A stretch of DNA of 42,348 nt from Prevotellaceae bacterium UBA4301 (GTDB lineage: Bacteria; Bacteroidota; Bacteroidia; Bacteroidales; Bacteroidaceae). Positions within the stretch are counted from its first letter, which is position 1, and every line of letters begins with the position of its first letter. The stretch lies in the NCBI GenBank assembly GCA_002395775.1, contig DGUV01000090.1, positions 1 to 42,348 on the forward strand, written 5' to 3'. The translations under genes were made by a program, and so were the position numbers. Under the pieces are notes generated by a model that saw only the letters and a program-made list of their open reading frames with translations, was not told where the DNA came from and ran no database searches. Positions 22,912 through 31,905 of the stretch are shown here, in pieces.

Positions 22912-25362
22912 ATGGCTGAATATGTTCTGAATGACATCAACGAAGAAGAGGAGAGCTCAAGCTTTAACCTCCGTTCTATCATCACACTCATCTACCTCAA
23001 TTGGTACTGGATTCTGCTATCGGCAATCGTGTGCTATGCAGGTGCCAAACTCTACCTGCGTTACACTCCGCCCACCTACTCTGCCGACATGAAGGTGTTC
23101 ATCAAGGAGCAGGGCACCACGAAGAAGAGCAGCAGTGTAGCCACACTGGAGGAAATGGGCGTCATCTCCACCAGTAGCGGATTTGGCAATGAACTGGAGA
23201 TTCTTTCCAGCACCGCCATCGCCGCCCGCACGGTGCAGACGCTCAAACTCTACACCTCTTACCGTATGGAAGGGCGCATCGTGGACCAAGAACTCTACAA
23301 GAACTCCCCCATCATTGTGGACTTGGCTGAAACCAACATGAAGGAACTGCGCACGAATGTCAACCTCATCATCACACGCAAGGACAAAGGTGTGCACGTC
23401 GAGGGAAACATTGGTGGCGAGAATGCCTTTGCGCATGACGTGAAGGAATTACCCGCAACCATCCCCACAGCCGTAGGCCCACTCATCATCCAGCGCAACG
23501 CTGGTTACAAGATGCCAAGCGACCAAAAGCTCTTTGTCACCATCGAGCCCATCATCAATGCCGGCCGACGCTTTGCTGCACGCGTGACTGCAACAGGGCA
23601 GAAGGAAGGCACGAGTGTGGCCACCGTCCGCATGGTTGACACACAACTGCAACGCGCCCTCGACTATCTGGGCGAAATCCTCAACAGCTACAACGACGAT
23701 GCCAACGACGACAAGAACCTTGTGGCAGAAAAGACGCGCCAGTTCATCGACGACCGTATCAGCGTCATCCGTCGGGGACTTGACTCCACCGAGGCAAACC
23801 TCGAATCCTACAAGCGCAGTCACGACCTCATCAACCTGGCTAACAATGCCACATCGGCCCTTTCGGGAAGCCAAAGCTACCAGAAGGAACAGGTGGACAT
23901 GCAAACCCAGCTGACCCTGCTGAAGTCACTCATCGACTATGCCAACAACCCCAGCAACATGAGGCAAATCATCCCCTCGAATCTGGGTCTGAGCAATGCA
24001 CAGCTCTCGGCAAGCATCAATGAATACAACAACATCGTACTGGAACGCAACCGTCTGCTGAAAACCTCCACCGAATCCAACCCCACCGTGGCACGACTCA
24101 CTGCCCAGCTCGAGGATCTCTGGCCCACCATCGGCACATCACTGCGTGCACTGTACCAAGACCTGATGGTGCAGAAGTCGAGCATCGACAACCAGTATGC
24201 CATGTACAGCAGCCGAGTTTCAAGCACACCCACCCAAGAGCGTGTGCTGGGCAACATCGACCGCCAGCAGGAAATCCAGTCGAGCCTCTACCTGATGCTC
24301 CTGCAGAAGCGTGAGCAGAACTACATCTCCATGGCTTCTGAGGCCTCAAAAGCACGTATCATCGATGAGCCAAAGCCCACGGGAAAAGTATCACCCGACA
24401 ACCGCAAGATCATCATGGGAGCCGTGGCCTGCGGCATTCTGCTCCCCATCCTCTTGCTCTTTGCTCTGGGCCTGATGAGATACCGTATCGAAGGCCGCAA
24501 CGACATCGAACAGCTGACCAAGCTCCCAATCCTTGCCGACATTCCTCTCGCAAAGATGGCAAAGGACAACACCGGCAGCATTGTCGTCAACAAGAACAAG
24601 AACGGCATGATGGAAGAAGCATTCCGCGGATTGCGCACCAACCTGCGATTCGTCCTGCCTGACCCCGAGAAGGTGGTTGCCGTCACCTCCTGCATCCCTG
24701 GCGAAGGAAAGACCTTCGTTGCCAGCAACCTGGCCATGTCACTGGCCTTGCTGGGCAAGCGGGTGCTCATCATCGGTCTCGACATCCGCAAACCCCGTCT
24801 GGCCGAGATGTTCAAGATGGAAGACCGCAAGAAGGGCATCACCTCTTTCCTGGTTTCCGAAACGCCCGACTACGAGCTACTGGAATCACAAATCTCAAAC
24901 AGCGGTCTCGACAAGAACCTCGACATCCTGCCCGCCGGCATCATTCCTCCCAACCCCACGGAGCTTATCTCGCGTCATGTGCTTGACGACGGCATCAACT
25001 ATCTGCGCACAAAATACGACTTCATCGTGCTCGACACGCCTCCTATCGGCCTCGTAAGCGATACGCTGGAATTGGGTCGCACAGCCGATGCCACCATCGT
25101 CGTAACACGTGCCGACTACAGTATCAAGGCTAACTTCGACATGATCAACGCCATCAGTCGCGACCAGAAACTCCCAAAGGTCAATCTCGTGCTCAACGGC
25201 ATCGACCTCCACAAGAAGAAGTATGGTTACTACTATGGCTATGGCAAGTATGGTTCGTACGGAAAGAGTGGCAAGTACGGCTATTATGGCAAGTACAGCC
25301 ATTACGGACATTACGGAGTTTACGGCAATTACAACGGCTACGGCAACGACGAAAAAGAATGA
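22912..25362 (+). CDS. wzc: Wzc-type polysaccharide co-polymerase and tyrosine autokinase
   Basis: 816 residues from MAEYVLNDINEEEE. A Wzz domain starts with a transmembrane helix (YWILLSAIVCYAGAKLYL) and continues into a long periplasmic coiled coil; the second helix is KIIMGAVACGILLPILLLFALGL. The cytoplasmic BY-kinase domain has Walker A CIPGEGKT (594-601), Walker A' VLIIGLDIRKPR (Asp624) and Walker B FIVLDTPP (Asp708). The tail, from about residue 771, has some 16 tyrosines in YG-rich repeats, the autophosphorylation cluster. It sets chain length and couples polymerisation to export. Its stop overlaps the wzi start (ATGA). The matching outer-membrane lipoprotein is probably the one at 10867-11676. 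Confidence 0.93.
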   Translation: MAEYVLNDINEEEESSSFNLRSIITLIYLNWYWILLSAIVCYAGAKLYLRYTPPTYSADMKVFIKEQGTTKKSSSVATLEEMGVISTSSGFGNELEILSSTAIAARTVQTLKLYTSYRMEGRIVDQELYKNSPIIVDLAETNMKELRTNVNLIITRKDKGVHVEGNIGGENAFAHDVKELPATIPTAVGPLIIQRNAGYKMPSDQKLFVTIEPIINAGRRFAARVTATGQKEGTSVATVRMVDTQLQRALDYLGEILNSYNDDANDDKNLVAEKTRQFIDDRISVIRRGLDSTEANLESYKRSHDLINLANNATSALSGSQSYQKEQVDMQTQLTLLKSLIDYANNPSNMRQIIPSNLGLSNAQLSASINEYNNIVLERNRLLKTSTESNPTVARLTAQLEDLWPTIGTSLRALYQDLMVQKSSIDNQYAMYSSRVSSTPTQERVLGNIDRQQEIQSSLYLMLLQKREQNYISMASEASKARIIDEPKPTGKVSPDNRKIIMGAVACGILLPILLLFALGLMRYRIEGRNDIEQLTKLPILADIPLAKMAKDNTGSIVVNKNKNGMMEEAFRGLRTNLRFVLPDPEKVVAVTSCIPGEGKTFVASNLAMSLALLGKRVLIIGLDIRKPRLAEMFKMEDRKKGITSFLVSETPDYELLESQISNSGLDKNLDILPAGIIPPNPTELISRHVLDDGINYLRTKYDFIVLDTPPIGLVSDTLELGRTADATIVVTRADYSIKANFDMINAISRDQKLPKVNLVLNGIDLHKKKYGYYYGYGKYGSYGKSGKYGYYGKYSHYGHYGVYGNYNGYGNDEKE

Positions 25363-26867
25363 AAAGACCACTATTAGGGCTTGCATTGATGATGCTCTCA
25401 TTAAGCACACAAGCCCAAATCGCCCGTTTGGGTGAAGATATTGAATACAAAGCCAGCCTCCAAGGCACGGCTGGCAAGGGCGACGTAGCACCGTTCTGGT
25501 TCACCAACAACCGCTATGGTCTGGGCACCACGGAGAAGAACAGCGTCCTGGTGCGTGCCGGCATTCGTCGCGATGTAGAAGCCGACAGTCTGCGCAATTG
25601 GCGCATAGGCTATGGGCTCGACATAGCAGGGCTTGCCAACTACAACAGCAACTTTGTACTTCAACAATTCTATGCCGACTTCCAATACAAAGCCATCAGG
25701 CTCTCCGTCGGACAGAAGGAACGTCCTCTGGAATTGAAGAACCAACGGCTCTCCAGCGGTGCCATGACGTCTGGCATCAATGCCCGTCCCCTGCCTCAGG
25801 TGAGACTCGAATTACCAGACTTCTGGGTTATCCCACGTACAAAGAACTGGCTGGCCCTAAAGGCCCATATAGCCTATGGAGCATACACCGACAACAAGTG
25901 GCAACGGGAATTTACCGAAGGGACGAACAACATCCGCACCGCGAACTCCTTCTATCACTCAAAGGCAGGTTTCCTGCGCATAGGGAATCTTGAAAAATTC
26001 CCCGTAACCCTGACCGGTGGTATAGAAATGAGTTGCCAGTTTGCCGGCGAAGCATGGAACCTGCAGGACCGTGAGGATCACACTGGAGAATTTGATTCAC
26101 ACCAGAAACTCTCACACGGAGTAAAGGCTTTCTGGCATGCCCTGATTCCAGGTGGCAGCGATGTCAATGATGGCGATTTCAGCAACATCGAAGGCAACCA
26201 ACTGGGAAGCTGGCACCTACGCCTCGACTTCGAGAAGAAAGGATGGGGAGCCAGTTTCTATGCCGAGCACTTCTTCGACGACCACAGCCAGCTGGGACTC
26301 TTCATTTACGACTGGAAGGACATGCTCTACGGTACGGAGTTCAAGTTTCCCGAGAACCCCTTCGTGAAAGGCATCGTCTATGAACACCTGCGTACCACCT
26401 ACCAGTCTGGTCCCATCTATCATGACAAAACTGATGTCATGCCCGATCGCATCGCAGGCAACGACAATTACTACAACCATCATGTCTATGGTGGATGGCA
26501 ACATGCTGGTTTCGGCATGGGCCATGCCCTCGTCATCTCTCCTCTTTATAATACGAACGGACGCATTGATTTCCGCGACAATCGAGTTGTAGCCAACCAC
26601 ATTGGCATCGAAGGAGAACCCACTCCGGAAATCTCGTGGCGCCTGCTCTATACTCACGAGAAGAGCCTCGGGACCTACCCTGCCCCTCAAGTCAACCCTG
26701 TCAAGGGCAACTTCTTTATGATAGAGGCCTCGTACGCTCCCCGTCAGGTCAAGGGTCTCAGCCTCACGGCATCATACGGCCAAAACAGCGGCAAGTTGCT
26801 AGGCGACTCCAAGGGAGCCATGCTAACGATTGCCTACACTGGTTGGATTAACAAGAACAAGAAATGA
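25359..26867 (+). CDS. wzi: Capsule assembly Wzi-family outer membrane protein
   Basis: 502 residues with a signal peptide (LLGLALMMLSLSTQAQ) and a repeated amphipathic beta-strand pattern ending in an aromatic-rich barrel (MLTIAYTGWINKNKK). It matches Wzi-like features: YKASLQGTAGKGDVAPFWFTNNRYGL near the start, LSVGQKERPLELKN, LSSGAMTSGINARPLPQVR and GWGASFYAEHFFDDHSQLG. Wzi barrels help attach or organise capsule polysaccharide at the outer surface. It overlaps wzc by 4 bases and the next gene by 4 bases, so the three are one operon. Confidence 0.88.
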   Translation: MKRPLLGLALMMLSLSTQAQIARLGEDIEYKASLQGTAGKGDVAPFWFTNNRYGLGTTEKNSVLVRAGIRRDVEADSLRNWRIGYGLDIAGLANYNSNFVLQQFYADFQYKAIRLSVGQKERPLELKNQRLSSGAMTSGINARPLPQVRLELPDFWVIPRTKNWLALKAHIAYGAYTDNKWQREFTEGTNNIRTANSFYHSKAGFLRIGNLEKFPVTLTGGIEMSCQFAGEAWNLQDREDHTGEFDSHQKLSHGVKAFWHALIPGGSDVNDGDFSNIEGNQLGSWHLRLDFEKKGWGASFYAEHFFDDHSQLGLFIYDWKDMLYGTEFKFPENPFVKGIVYEHLRTTYQSGPIYHDKTDVMPDRIAGNDNYYNHHVYGGWQHAGFGMGHALVISPLYNTNGRIDFRDNRVVANHIGIEGEPTPEISWRLLYTHEKSLGTYPAPQVNPVKGNFFMIEASYAPRQVKGLSLTASYGQNSGKLLGDSKGAMLTIAYTGWINKNKK

Positions 26868-27283
26868 AAAAGACTATTACCATACTGCTTTCCTGCGTCA
26901 TACTATCCTCCTTCTTTGGATGCGAGAACTGGCGCGAAACGGCTGGCGACATTGCTGGCATGTGGCAAATGACCGAGATGCGTGACGCTGCAGAACAAGT
27001 CATGCCTATCAATGAAGGCGAGCTTTACTTTTGTTTCCAACTGAATCTGGTGAAGTTCCAACGGAAAGGCCACAACGACTATTACCTAAGCTACTTTACG
27101 CACTCTGGTGACAGCATCTTCGTCGGAAAGACCATCTATTGGCCCGCAGAGGAAGAACGTCCCCTCGATGAGCTCGCACCTTTTGGCGTACCCGCCGATG
27201 GTGGATTCCATATCGATATACTCAATGACGACCATTTGCGGCTAAGTAGCACAAAAGGGACTCTGCTCTTCCGAAGATACTGA
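26864..27283 (+). CDS. Small lipocalin-like lipoprotein
   Basis: 139 residues. The signal ends in a lipobox (SSFFGC). The mature part begins GDIAGMWQMTEM, the usual opening of Bacteroidales lipocalin-like domains, and has beta strands (LYFCFQLNLVKFQ, YYLSYFTHSGDSIFVG) ending with LRLSSTKGTLLFRRY. An up-and-down beta barrel that binds a hydrophobic ligand is likely. It is the last gene of the wzc-wzi operon (ATGA overlap with wzi) and is followed by a terminator, so it probably works with capsule assembly. Confidence 0.72.
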   Translation: MKKTITILLSCVILSSFFGCENWRETAGDIAGMWQMTEMRDAAEQVMPINEGELYFCFQLNLVKFQRKGHNDYYLSYFTHSGDSIFVGKTIYWPAEEERPLDELAPFGVPADGGFHIDILNDDHLRLSSTKGTLLFRRY

Positions 27284-27308
27284 GAAAACAATTAAAACCA
27301 TTACTCAG

Positions 27309-27342
27309 AAAAGGCTACCCTTAAAGGTAGCCTTTTCTTCCT
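27309..27342 (+). terminator. Rho-independent terminator of the wzc-wzi operon
   Basis: AAAAGGCTACC (27309-27319) and GGTAGCCTTTT (27326-27336) form a perfect 11-bp stem with a 6-base loop, then cttcct. Confidence 0.9.
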
Positions 27343-27567
27343 CCCCAACTGCAGGTAGTCCTACAGCAAGAGAAAATCATAGCACCAAGTCAATGATTAA
27401 GAATTCATGTATTACAAATACATCCATCCCTGAGAAGAACAATTTTATCTCATCCGTGCCCTTTCATCTTTTTCTCTTTTAACTCTTTAATTAATATACT
27501 GAATGGGACTTTCTCTTAGATTTTCCTAAAACGAGACAAAAATTCATGGTATTGCTACAATAAAAAG

Positions 27568-27605
27568 CGTTATTATTCGTTAATAAAATATAAATAAGAA
27601 TAACG
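27568..27605 (+). promoter_or_regulatory. AT-rich inverted repeat just before the WecA-GT4 gene
   Basis: CGTTATT (27568-27574) and AATAACG (27599-27605) are perfect inverted copies around an AT-rich centre and end 8 bases before the ATG at 27614. It may be an operator or a 5' UTR hairpin masking the ribosome site. The rest of the 330-base gap (27284-27613) holds the terminator of the upstream operon and AT-rich DNA; I see no gene in it. Confidence 0.4.
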
Positions 27606-27613
27606 GAAACAGG

Positions 27614-29917
27614 ATGCCTCCATACATATACCTTATATCTGCCATGCTAATATCGGCCGCCACGGCGCTGATAATCATGCCTTGGCTACTTCATCTTTGT
27701 TACAAGAAAGGCCTCTACGACCAACCTGACAATCGTAAGATACACAACAAAAACATTCCGAGGATGGGTGGCATCGTATTCGTTCCCGCCACTCTCATGG
27801 GCATCAGCGCCACGTTTGCCATCATGCTTGAGCGGGGCGGTATCGTGGAATCCATCCACACGTCCACCCTGCTTATTGGTATCGGGGTGGCTCTCATCTA
27901 CTTCATCGGACTTATTGACGACCTCTTCGGTGTGCCCGCCAACCTCAAGTTCTTCATCCAGTTCATTGCCTCTCTCGCCTTCCCCATAAGTGGTCTGTAC
28001 TTCAACAGCCTCTATGGTTTCTTGGGTATATATGATTTGCCTTTGTGGATTGGCTATGCGCTCACCATCTTTGTGACCCTACTGGTAGTCAACGCCATCA
28101 ACCTCATCGACGGAATAGACGGTCTGGCATCCAGCATTACGCTTATTGCACTGGCAGTCTACAGTTTCCTTTTCTACCAGCAAGGGCACTACGTCTATTG
28201 TATTTTCGCCACGAGTCTGGCGGGGGCGTTGCTCGTCTTCATGTATTACAATATCTTCGGCAGTGTGCAGAAACAGCGGAAGACCTTCATGGGCGACAGC
28301 GGTTCACTCTTCCTCGGCTTTTCTCTCTGCTATCTGGGCATCAAGTATGCCATGGACAACCCCAACATCATGGCATCACGTCCCGACGGCATCCTGACGG
28401 CCTACACCGTGCTTATCATCCCTACCTTTGACCTTGTCAGGGTAGCCATAGCACGCAAGTTGAGGGGCGGAGACATGTTCGAGGCCGACAAGACACACAT
28501 CCATCACAAACTTCTGAAAACCGGGCGCTCGTCATGCCTCACATTGCTAACCATTATCGGCATGGACCTGCTCTTCATTGGGCTTAACTTCGGTTTGTAC
28601 CACGCAGGCCTGCAACTGACATGGGTGGTACTGGTTGACATTGTCCTGTTTGTTGGCTGGCAGATGCGCGTGAGCCACCTGATGAATGTCCACGAGAGAA
28701 GTCTGCTGGAACACAGCGATATCCGCGAACGCTATGAAGAACATGCTGCCAAGGCGAAGAAGATATGCATTCTGGCCCCCCGTTTCCCCCTACCTGAGAA
28801 CGGAGGCGATGTGCTACGAATCAACAACGTGGCACGCCAATTGCGCCGACAGGGCTACAAACTGATTCTCGTCAGTTTCCACGACGAAGACAGTCCGCGC
28901 ATGTACGAAGCACAACGCATCTATCACAGAATTTACACGATTCAGCGCAGCCGCCTGAGGTCTCTCGTGCATGCCTTCCTGTTCATGCTCAGTGGGCGTC
29001 CCATGCAGTGTGGCTACTATTATTCGAGTGATTTCAAAAAACTATTGCGCAAAGTCATTGACACGGAGAAGCCAGACATCTACATCTCGCACCTGCTGCG
29101 CATGACTCCTTATTTGGAAGAACTGAACCTGGAGGAACAATCCGTCATCGAGATGACCGATGCACTATCGAAGACTTACTCTATGTCATCTGGAGCCGAG
29201 GGGGGAAACTTCCTCCGCATCGCCTACACCTTCGAGCATAACCTCATCAAGAAGTACGAGTGCCATGTCATTGAGAAATTCCCGAAATGCATACTCGTAT
29301 CGCAGGCCGATATCGACTACCTAAAAACACTCACACCCTGCCATGCCCCCCTGGAGTTGCACAGCAATGGAGTTGGATGGATGAAGAAGCTTCCCAGCCA
29401 TTACCAAGACCATAAGATTTGTTTCGTGGGAAACATGCGTACCCTGCAGAACCAGGACGCCGTGTTCTTCTTTGTGAATGAAATCCTGCCACTCATACTG
29501 AAGCGTGAACCTGACACCATGTTCTACATTGTAGGCGCACAACCCCCGAAAGCCATCCAGCAACTCGCCAGCAACAACATCATTGTCACGGGTTTTGTCG
29601 ATGATCTGGGTGAAACGATATCGGATGCATGCCTGACAGTGGCTCCCGTACGTGTGGCCTCTGGCATACAGAACAAGGTACTGGTTGCCATGGGATACGG
29701 GCTACCCGTTGTGCTGACCAGTCTTATCGCACAGGGCATTCCCGAATTGGTGAACGAAGAGAATGCCATAATCCGCGACGAGGCAGCCACAATTGCAGAA
29801 GCATGCCTGCGCATCATGCACAACCCCGAGCTACGCCAGAAACTTTCACAAGAAGGACATCAGACAATCATGGATCACTATTCGTGGAAGGAGAAAATCA
29901 AAGGCTATATTGCATAA
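27614..29917 (+). CDS. Fusion of a WecA/MraY-like phosphoglycosyltransferase and a GT4 glycosyltransferase
   Basis: 767 residues in one continuous frame. Residues 1-350 are a polytopic PNPT domain: DQPDNRKIHNKNIPRMGG, the DD pair at 102-103 (GLIDDLFG), NAINLIDGIDGLA (160-172), MGDSGSLFLG (226-235) and HIHH (295-298). This transfers a HexNAc-1-phosphate to undecaprenyl phosphate. After a short linker, residues about 383-767 form a GT-B glycosyltransferase (KICILAPRFPLPENGGDVLR ... ICFVGNM, YIVGAQPP, IIVTGFVDDL, NKVLVAMGYGLPVVLT). One polypeptide could thus make lipid-linked monosaccharide and add the second sugar on the cytoplasmic side. The gene stands alone, facing the second polysaccharide operon, with 16 bases between stops. 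Confidence 0.88.
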   Translation: MPPYIYLISAMLISAATALIIMPWLLHLCYKKGLYDQPDNRKIHNKNIPRMGGIVFVPATLMGISATFAIMLERGGIVESIHTSTLLIGIGVALIYFIGLIDDLFGVPANLKFFIQFIASLAFPISGLYFNSLYGFLGIYDLPLWIGYALTIFVTLLVVNAINLIDGIDGLASSITLIALAVYSFLFYQQGHYVYCIFATSLAGALLVFMYYNIFGSVQKQRKTFMGDSGSLFLGFSLCYLGIKYAMDNPNIMASRPDGILTAYTVLIIPTFDLVRVAIARKLRGGDMFEADKTHIHHKLLKTGRSSCLTLLTIIGMDLLFIGLNFGLYHAGLQLTWVVLVDIVLFVGWQMRVSHLMNVHERSLLEHSDIRERYEEHAAKAKKICILAPRFPLPENGGDVLRINNVARQLRRQGYKLILVSFHDEDSPRMYEAQRIYHRIYTIQRSRLRSLVHAFLFMLSGRPMQCGYYYSSDFKKLLRKVIDTEKPDIYISHLLRMTPYLEELNLEEQSVIEMTDALSKTYSMSSGAEGGNFLRIAYTFEHNLIKKYECHVIEKFPKCILVSQADIDYLKTLTPCHAPLELHSNGVGWMKKLPSHYQDHKICFVGNMRTLQNQDAVFFFVNEILPLILKREPDTMFYIVGAQPPKAIQQLASNNIIVTGFVDDLGETISDACLTVAPVRVASGIQNKVLVAMGYGLPVVLTSLIAQGIPELVNEENAIIRDEAATIAEACLRIMHNPELRQKLSQEGHQTIMDHYSWKEKIKGYIA

Positions 29918-29933
29918 TTACGCCCTCTTACCC

Positions 29934-30749
29934 CTATTGTTTCACGTTACGCAAACGGCGAATGCAACCCATGATGGTTGCCAGGATGTATTTTACGTAA
30001 AACAAGAACGAATAGTGGGACGGATGTGCCCAGTAGATGCACGTTGCCTTATGCTGGCAAGCCAGCATATTTGAAAGATAATACGAAGCGGGGCGCTTGG
30101 CATTGAAAGCACTGGTAGGACGTTGGCGATAACGATATTCAACAGTCTTCTCGGCAAATCGTACCCAACGGAAGCGGTCTGAAATCAAGAACATGAAAAG
30201 GGCATCCTCGCCATTCTTCAAGCTTTTATCATAACGTCGTGTCCCGATGATGTCCCTGTGTATCAACTTGCAATAGGGCACGTAGAAATACCGCCGTACA
30301 TCCTTGTAGGAAACCCGTTCGCGATGGTCTTGATAATTCTCCGTAATATAGATGGGGCGATAAAGTTCCGTCCCATCGTCGAAGGCGGTGATATAGGACA
30401 GGGCAATTGTATCTTTGGAAGCTAAGCGGAAGAGTTGCTCCAAATAGGTTTCCGTAATGAGGTCGTCATCATCCATAAAGCAGATGTAAGTTCCCTTTGC
30501 TTCGTCGAGCCCAAGATTCCGGGCGGCACTCACCCCCCGCTCTTCACAATACAACACGCGACACGGAAGACCCGACCGTTGGGCCAGGAAAGCCTTTATC
30601 TGATTCTCATAAGGCAAGCGTTCACCATTAAGGACTATCAGCACTTCGAACCTGTCGTGCGGGATTGTCTGGCAATCTATGGCATCAAGGCACTCCCATA
30701 GATATTCCTTCGGGCGGAATGTAGGTATGATAATACTTATATCCATCAT
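29934..30749 (-). CDS. GT2 family glycosyltransferase
   Basis: About 271 residues from MMDISIIIPTFRPKEYLWEC. GT-A fold: nucleotide-binding start DISIIIPTF, VSAARNLGLDEAKGTYICFMDDDDLIT with the DXD-like metal site, and a substrate loop near GEDALFMF. It adds a sugar to the lipid-linked repeat in the cytoplasm. It is the last gene of the nine-gene operon. The start overlaps the stop of the upstream gene (ATGA). The C-terminus is basic with hydrophobic stretches (FLFYVKYILATIMG) that may attach it to the membrane. Confidence 0.88.
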   Translation of the reverse strand: MMDISIIIPTFRPKEYLWECLDAIDCQTIPHDRFEVLIVLNGERLPYENQIKAFLAQRSGLPCRVLYCEERGVSAARNLGLDEAKGTYICFMDDDDLITETYLEQLFRLASKDTIALSYITAFDDGTELYRPIYITENYQDHRERVSYKDVRRYFYVPYCKLIHRDIIGTRRYDKSLKNGEDALFMFLISDRFRWVRFAEKTVEYRYRQRPTSAFNAKRPASYYLSNMLACQHKATCIYWAHPSHYSFLFYVKYILATIMGCIRRLRNVKQ

Positions 30750-31897
30750 TTCATCACGTCTTTTATCGCATCTAACCATCCGTGGCCGAACTCCTGGTCA
30801 GGTTCTACATAATTGCCCTCGCCCCATTCGTTCCAAGATTTAAGAACAAGTATCTGATGTTCGGGTTCCTTGTCCTTTATCATGTCCATGGCCTGCCGAA
30901 TGTGCTTGCGGAAAGCCTCAGGCGTGGCATCCACATAGATGCCGTCCCACGATACAGCACGGGGACTGCGGTCCCAGTTAGGCATGATGGTGGGAATGAC
31001 ATTCTCCCACTTATCCTCAGGAGCAAAGAACCCACGGACAGTCTTAGCATAGTCATAACATGCGCCAACTGGCAAACCCACCTTGCGGAGCACGGTTTGC
31101 ATGAGGTCACGGTACTTACCCTTGGTAAGCATCTCCCCCCTCCTACGTCCGAAGGAGTTGACGGCATCGAAACCCATATCGAGCACCGACTGGAAGAGGG
31201 CTGCACTGCTCTCGAGATTGGGCATCGACGGAGTCCGCGTTCCATCGGCATTCTGCTTAAACGACAGGGTGGAATCGCACATAGCCACAAGGTACAAGCC
31301 CGGCAGTCCATATTCCTCGGCAAGTCTCCGCCAACATGCTATCCACTCGCGCACACGCGTGTGTGTCCACGGATTAAAGAGGAAGAATACAGGCTTTCCG
31401 TCAACCGTAATATAACGATGGTCCCTGAATGCCGGCAAGAGTGAACGGAAATGTGCCATGTCATCCTCCTCGCCCGGATAGGTCTGTTCCATCAGCATCG
31501 AGTTGGCTTGCAGGTTCGACTTCCGGTTCCAGGTCTTGTTGCTCCACGAGTGATTGGCCCAACAGAGGCAGAAAGGGAAATCAGGTTTTCCACTGGCAAG
31601 CACCTCGTTGAAGGGGCGCTCCAACAATTGCTTTCCGCCAAACCAGTAATGATAGTAGCAGAACCCTTCAATGCCAGCTTCTCGCGCCAACAGGGCCTGC
31701 GCCTCACGGGTCTCTGGCAAGCGAAGGTCGTAGAAGCCAAGGTCTGCCGGCAACTTGGGTTGCACATGGCCGCGAAAGAGAGGCTTAGCCTTCACGACGT
31801 TCATCCATTCCGTGAAGCCAGGTCCCCACCATCGGTCATTCTCTGGGATGGGATGGAACTGGGGTAGATATAGGGCTATGATTCTCGGAGTCTTCAT
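30746..31897 (-). CDS. WbsX-like glycosyltransferase / GH99-like protein
   Basis: 383 residues. The opening PRIIALYLPQFHPIPENDRWWGPGFTEW is the WbsX/GH99-like signature, followed by EGFCYYHYWFGGKQLLERP, CWANHSWSNKTW and KSWNEWGEGNYVEPD. The domain is a TIM barrel related to endo-mannosidases and is frequent in O-antigen and capsule loci, where it is annotated as a putative glycosyltransferase. Whether it transfers or hydrolyses is not settled. No signal peptide, so it acts in the cytoplasm. Confidence 0.88.
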   Translation of the reverse strand: MKTPRIIALYLPQFHPIPENDRWWGPGFTEWMNVVKAKPLFRGHVQPKLPADLGFYDLRLPETREAQALLAREAGIEGFCYYHYWFGGKQLLERPFNEVLASGKPDFPFCLCWANHSWSNKTWNRKSNLQANSMLMEQTYPGEEDDMAHFRSLLPAFRDHRYITVDGKPVFFLFNPWTHTRVREWIACWRRLAEEYGLPGLYLVAMCDSTLSFKQNADGTRTPSMPNLESSAALFQSVLDMGFDAVNSFGRRRGEMLTKGKYRDLMQTVLRKVGLPVGACYDYAKTVRGFFAPEDKWENVIPTIMPNWDRSPRAVSWDGIYVDATPEAFRKHIRQAMDMIKDKEPEHQILVLKSWNEWGEGNYVEPDQEFGHGWLDAIKDVMK

Positions 31898-31905
31898 TCG
31901 TATTT

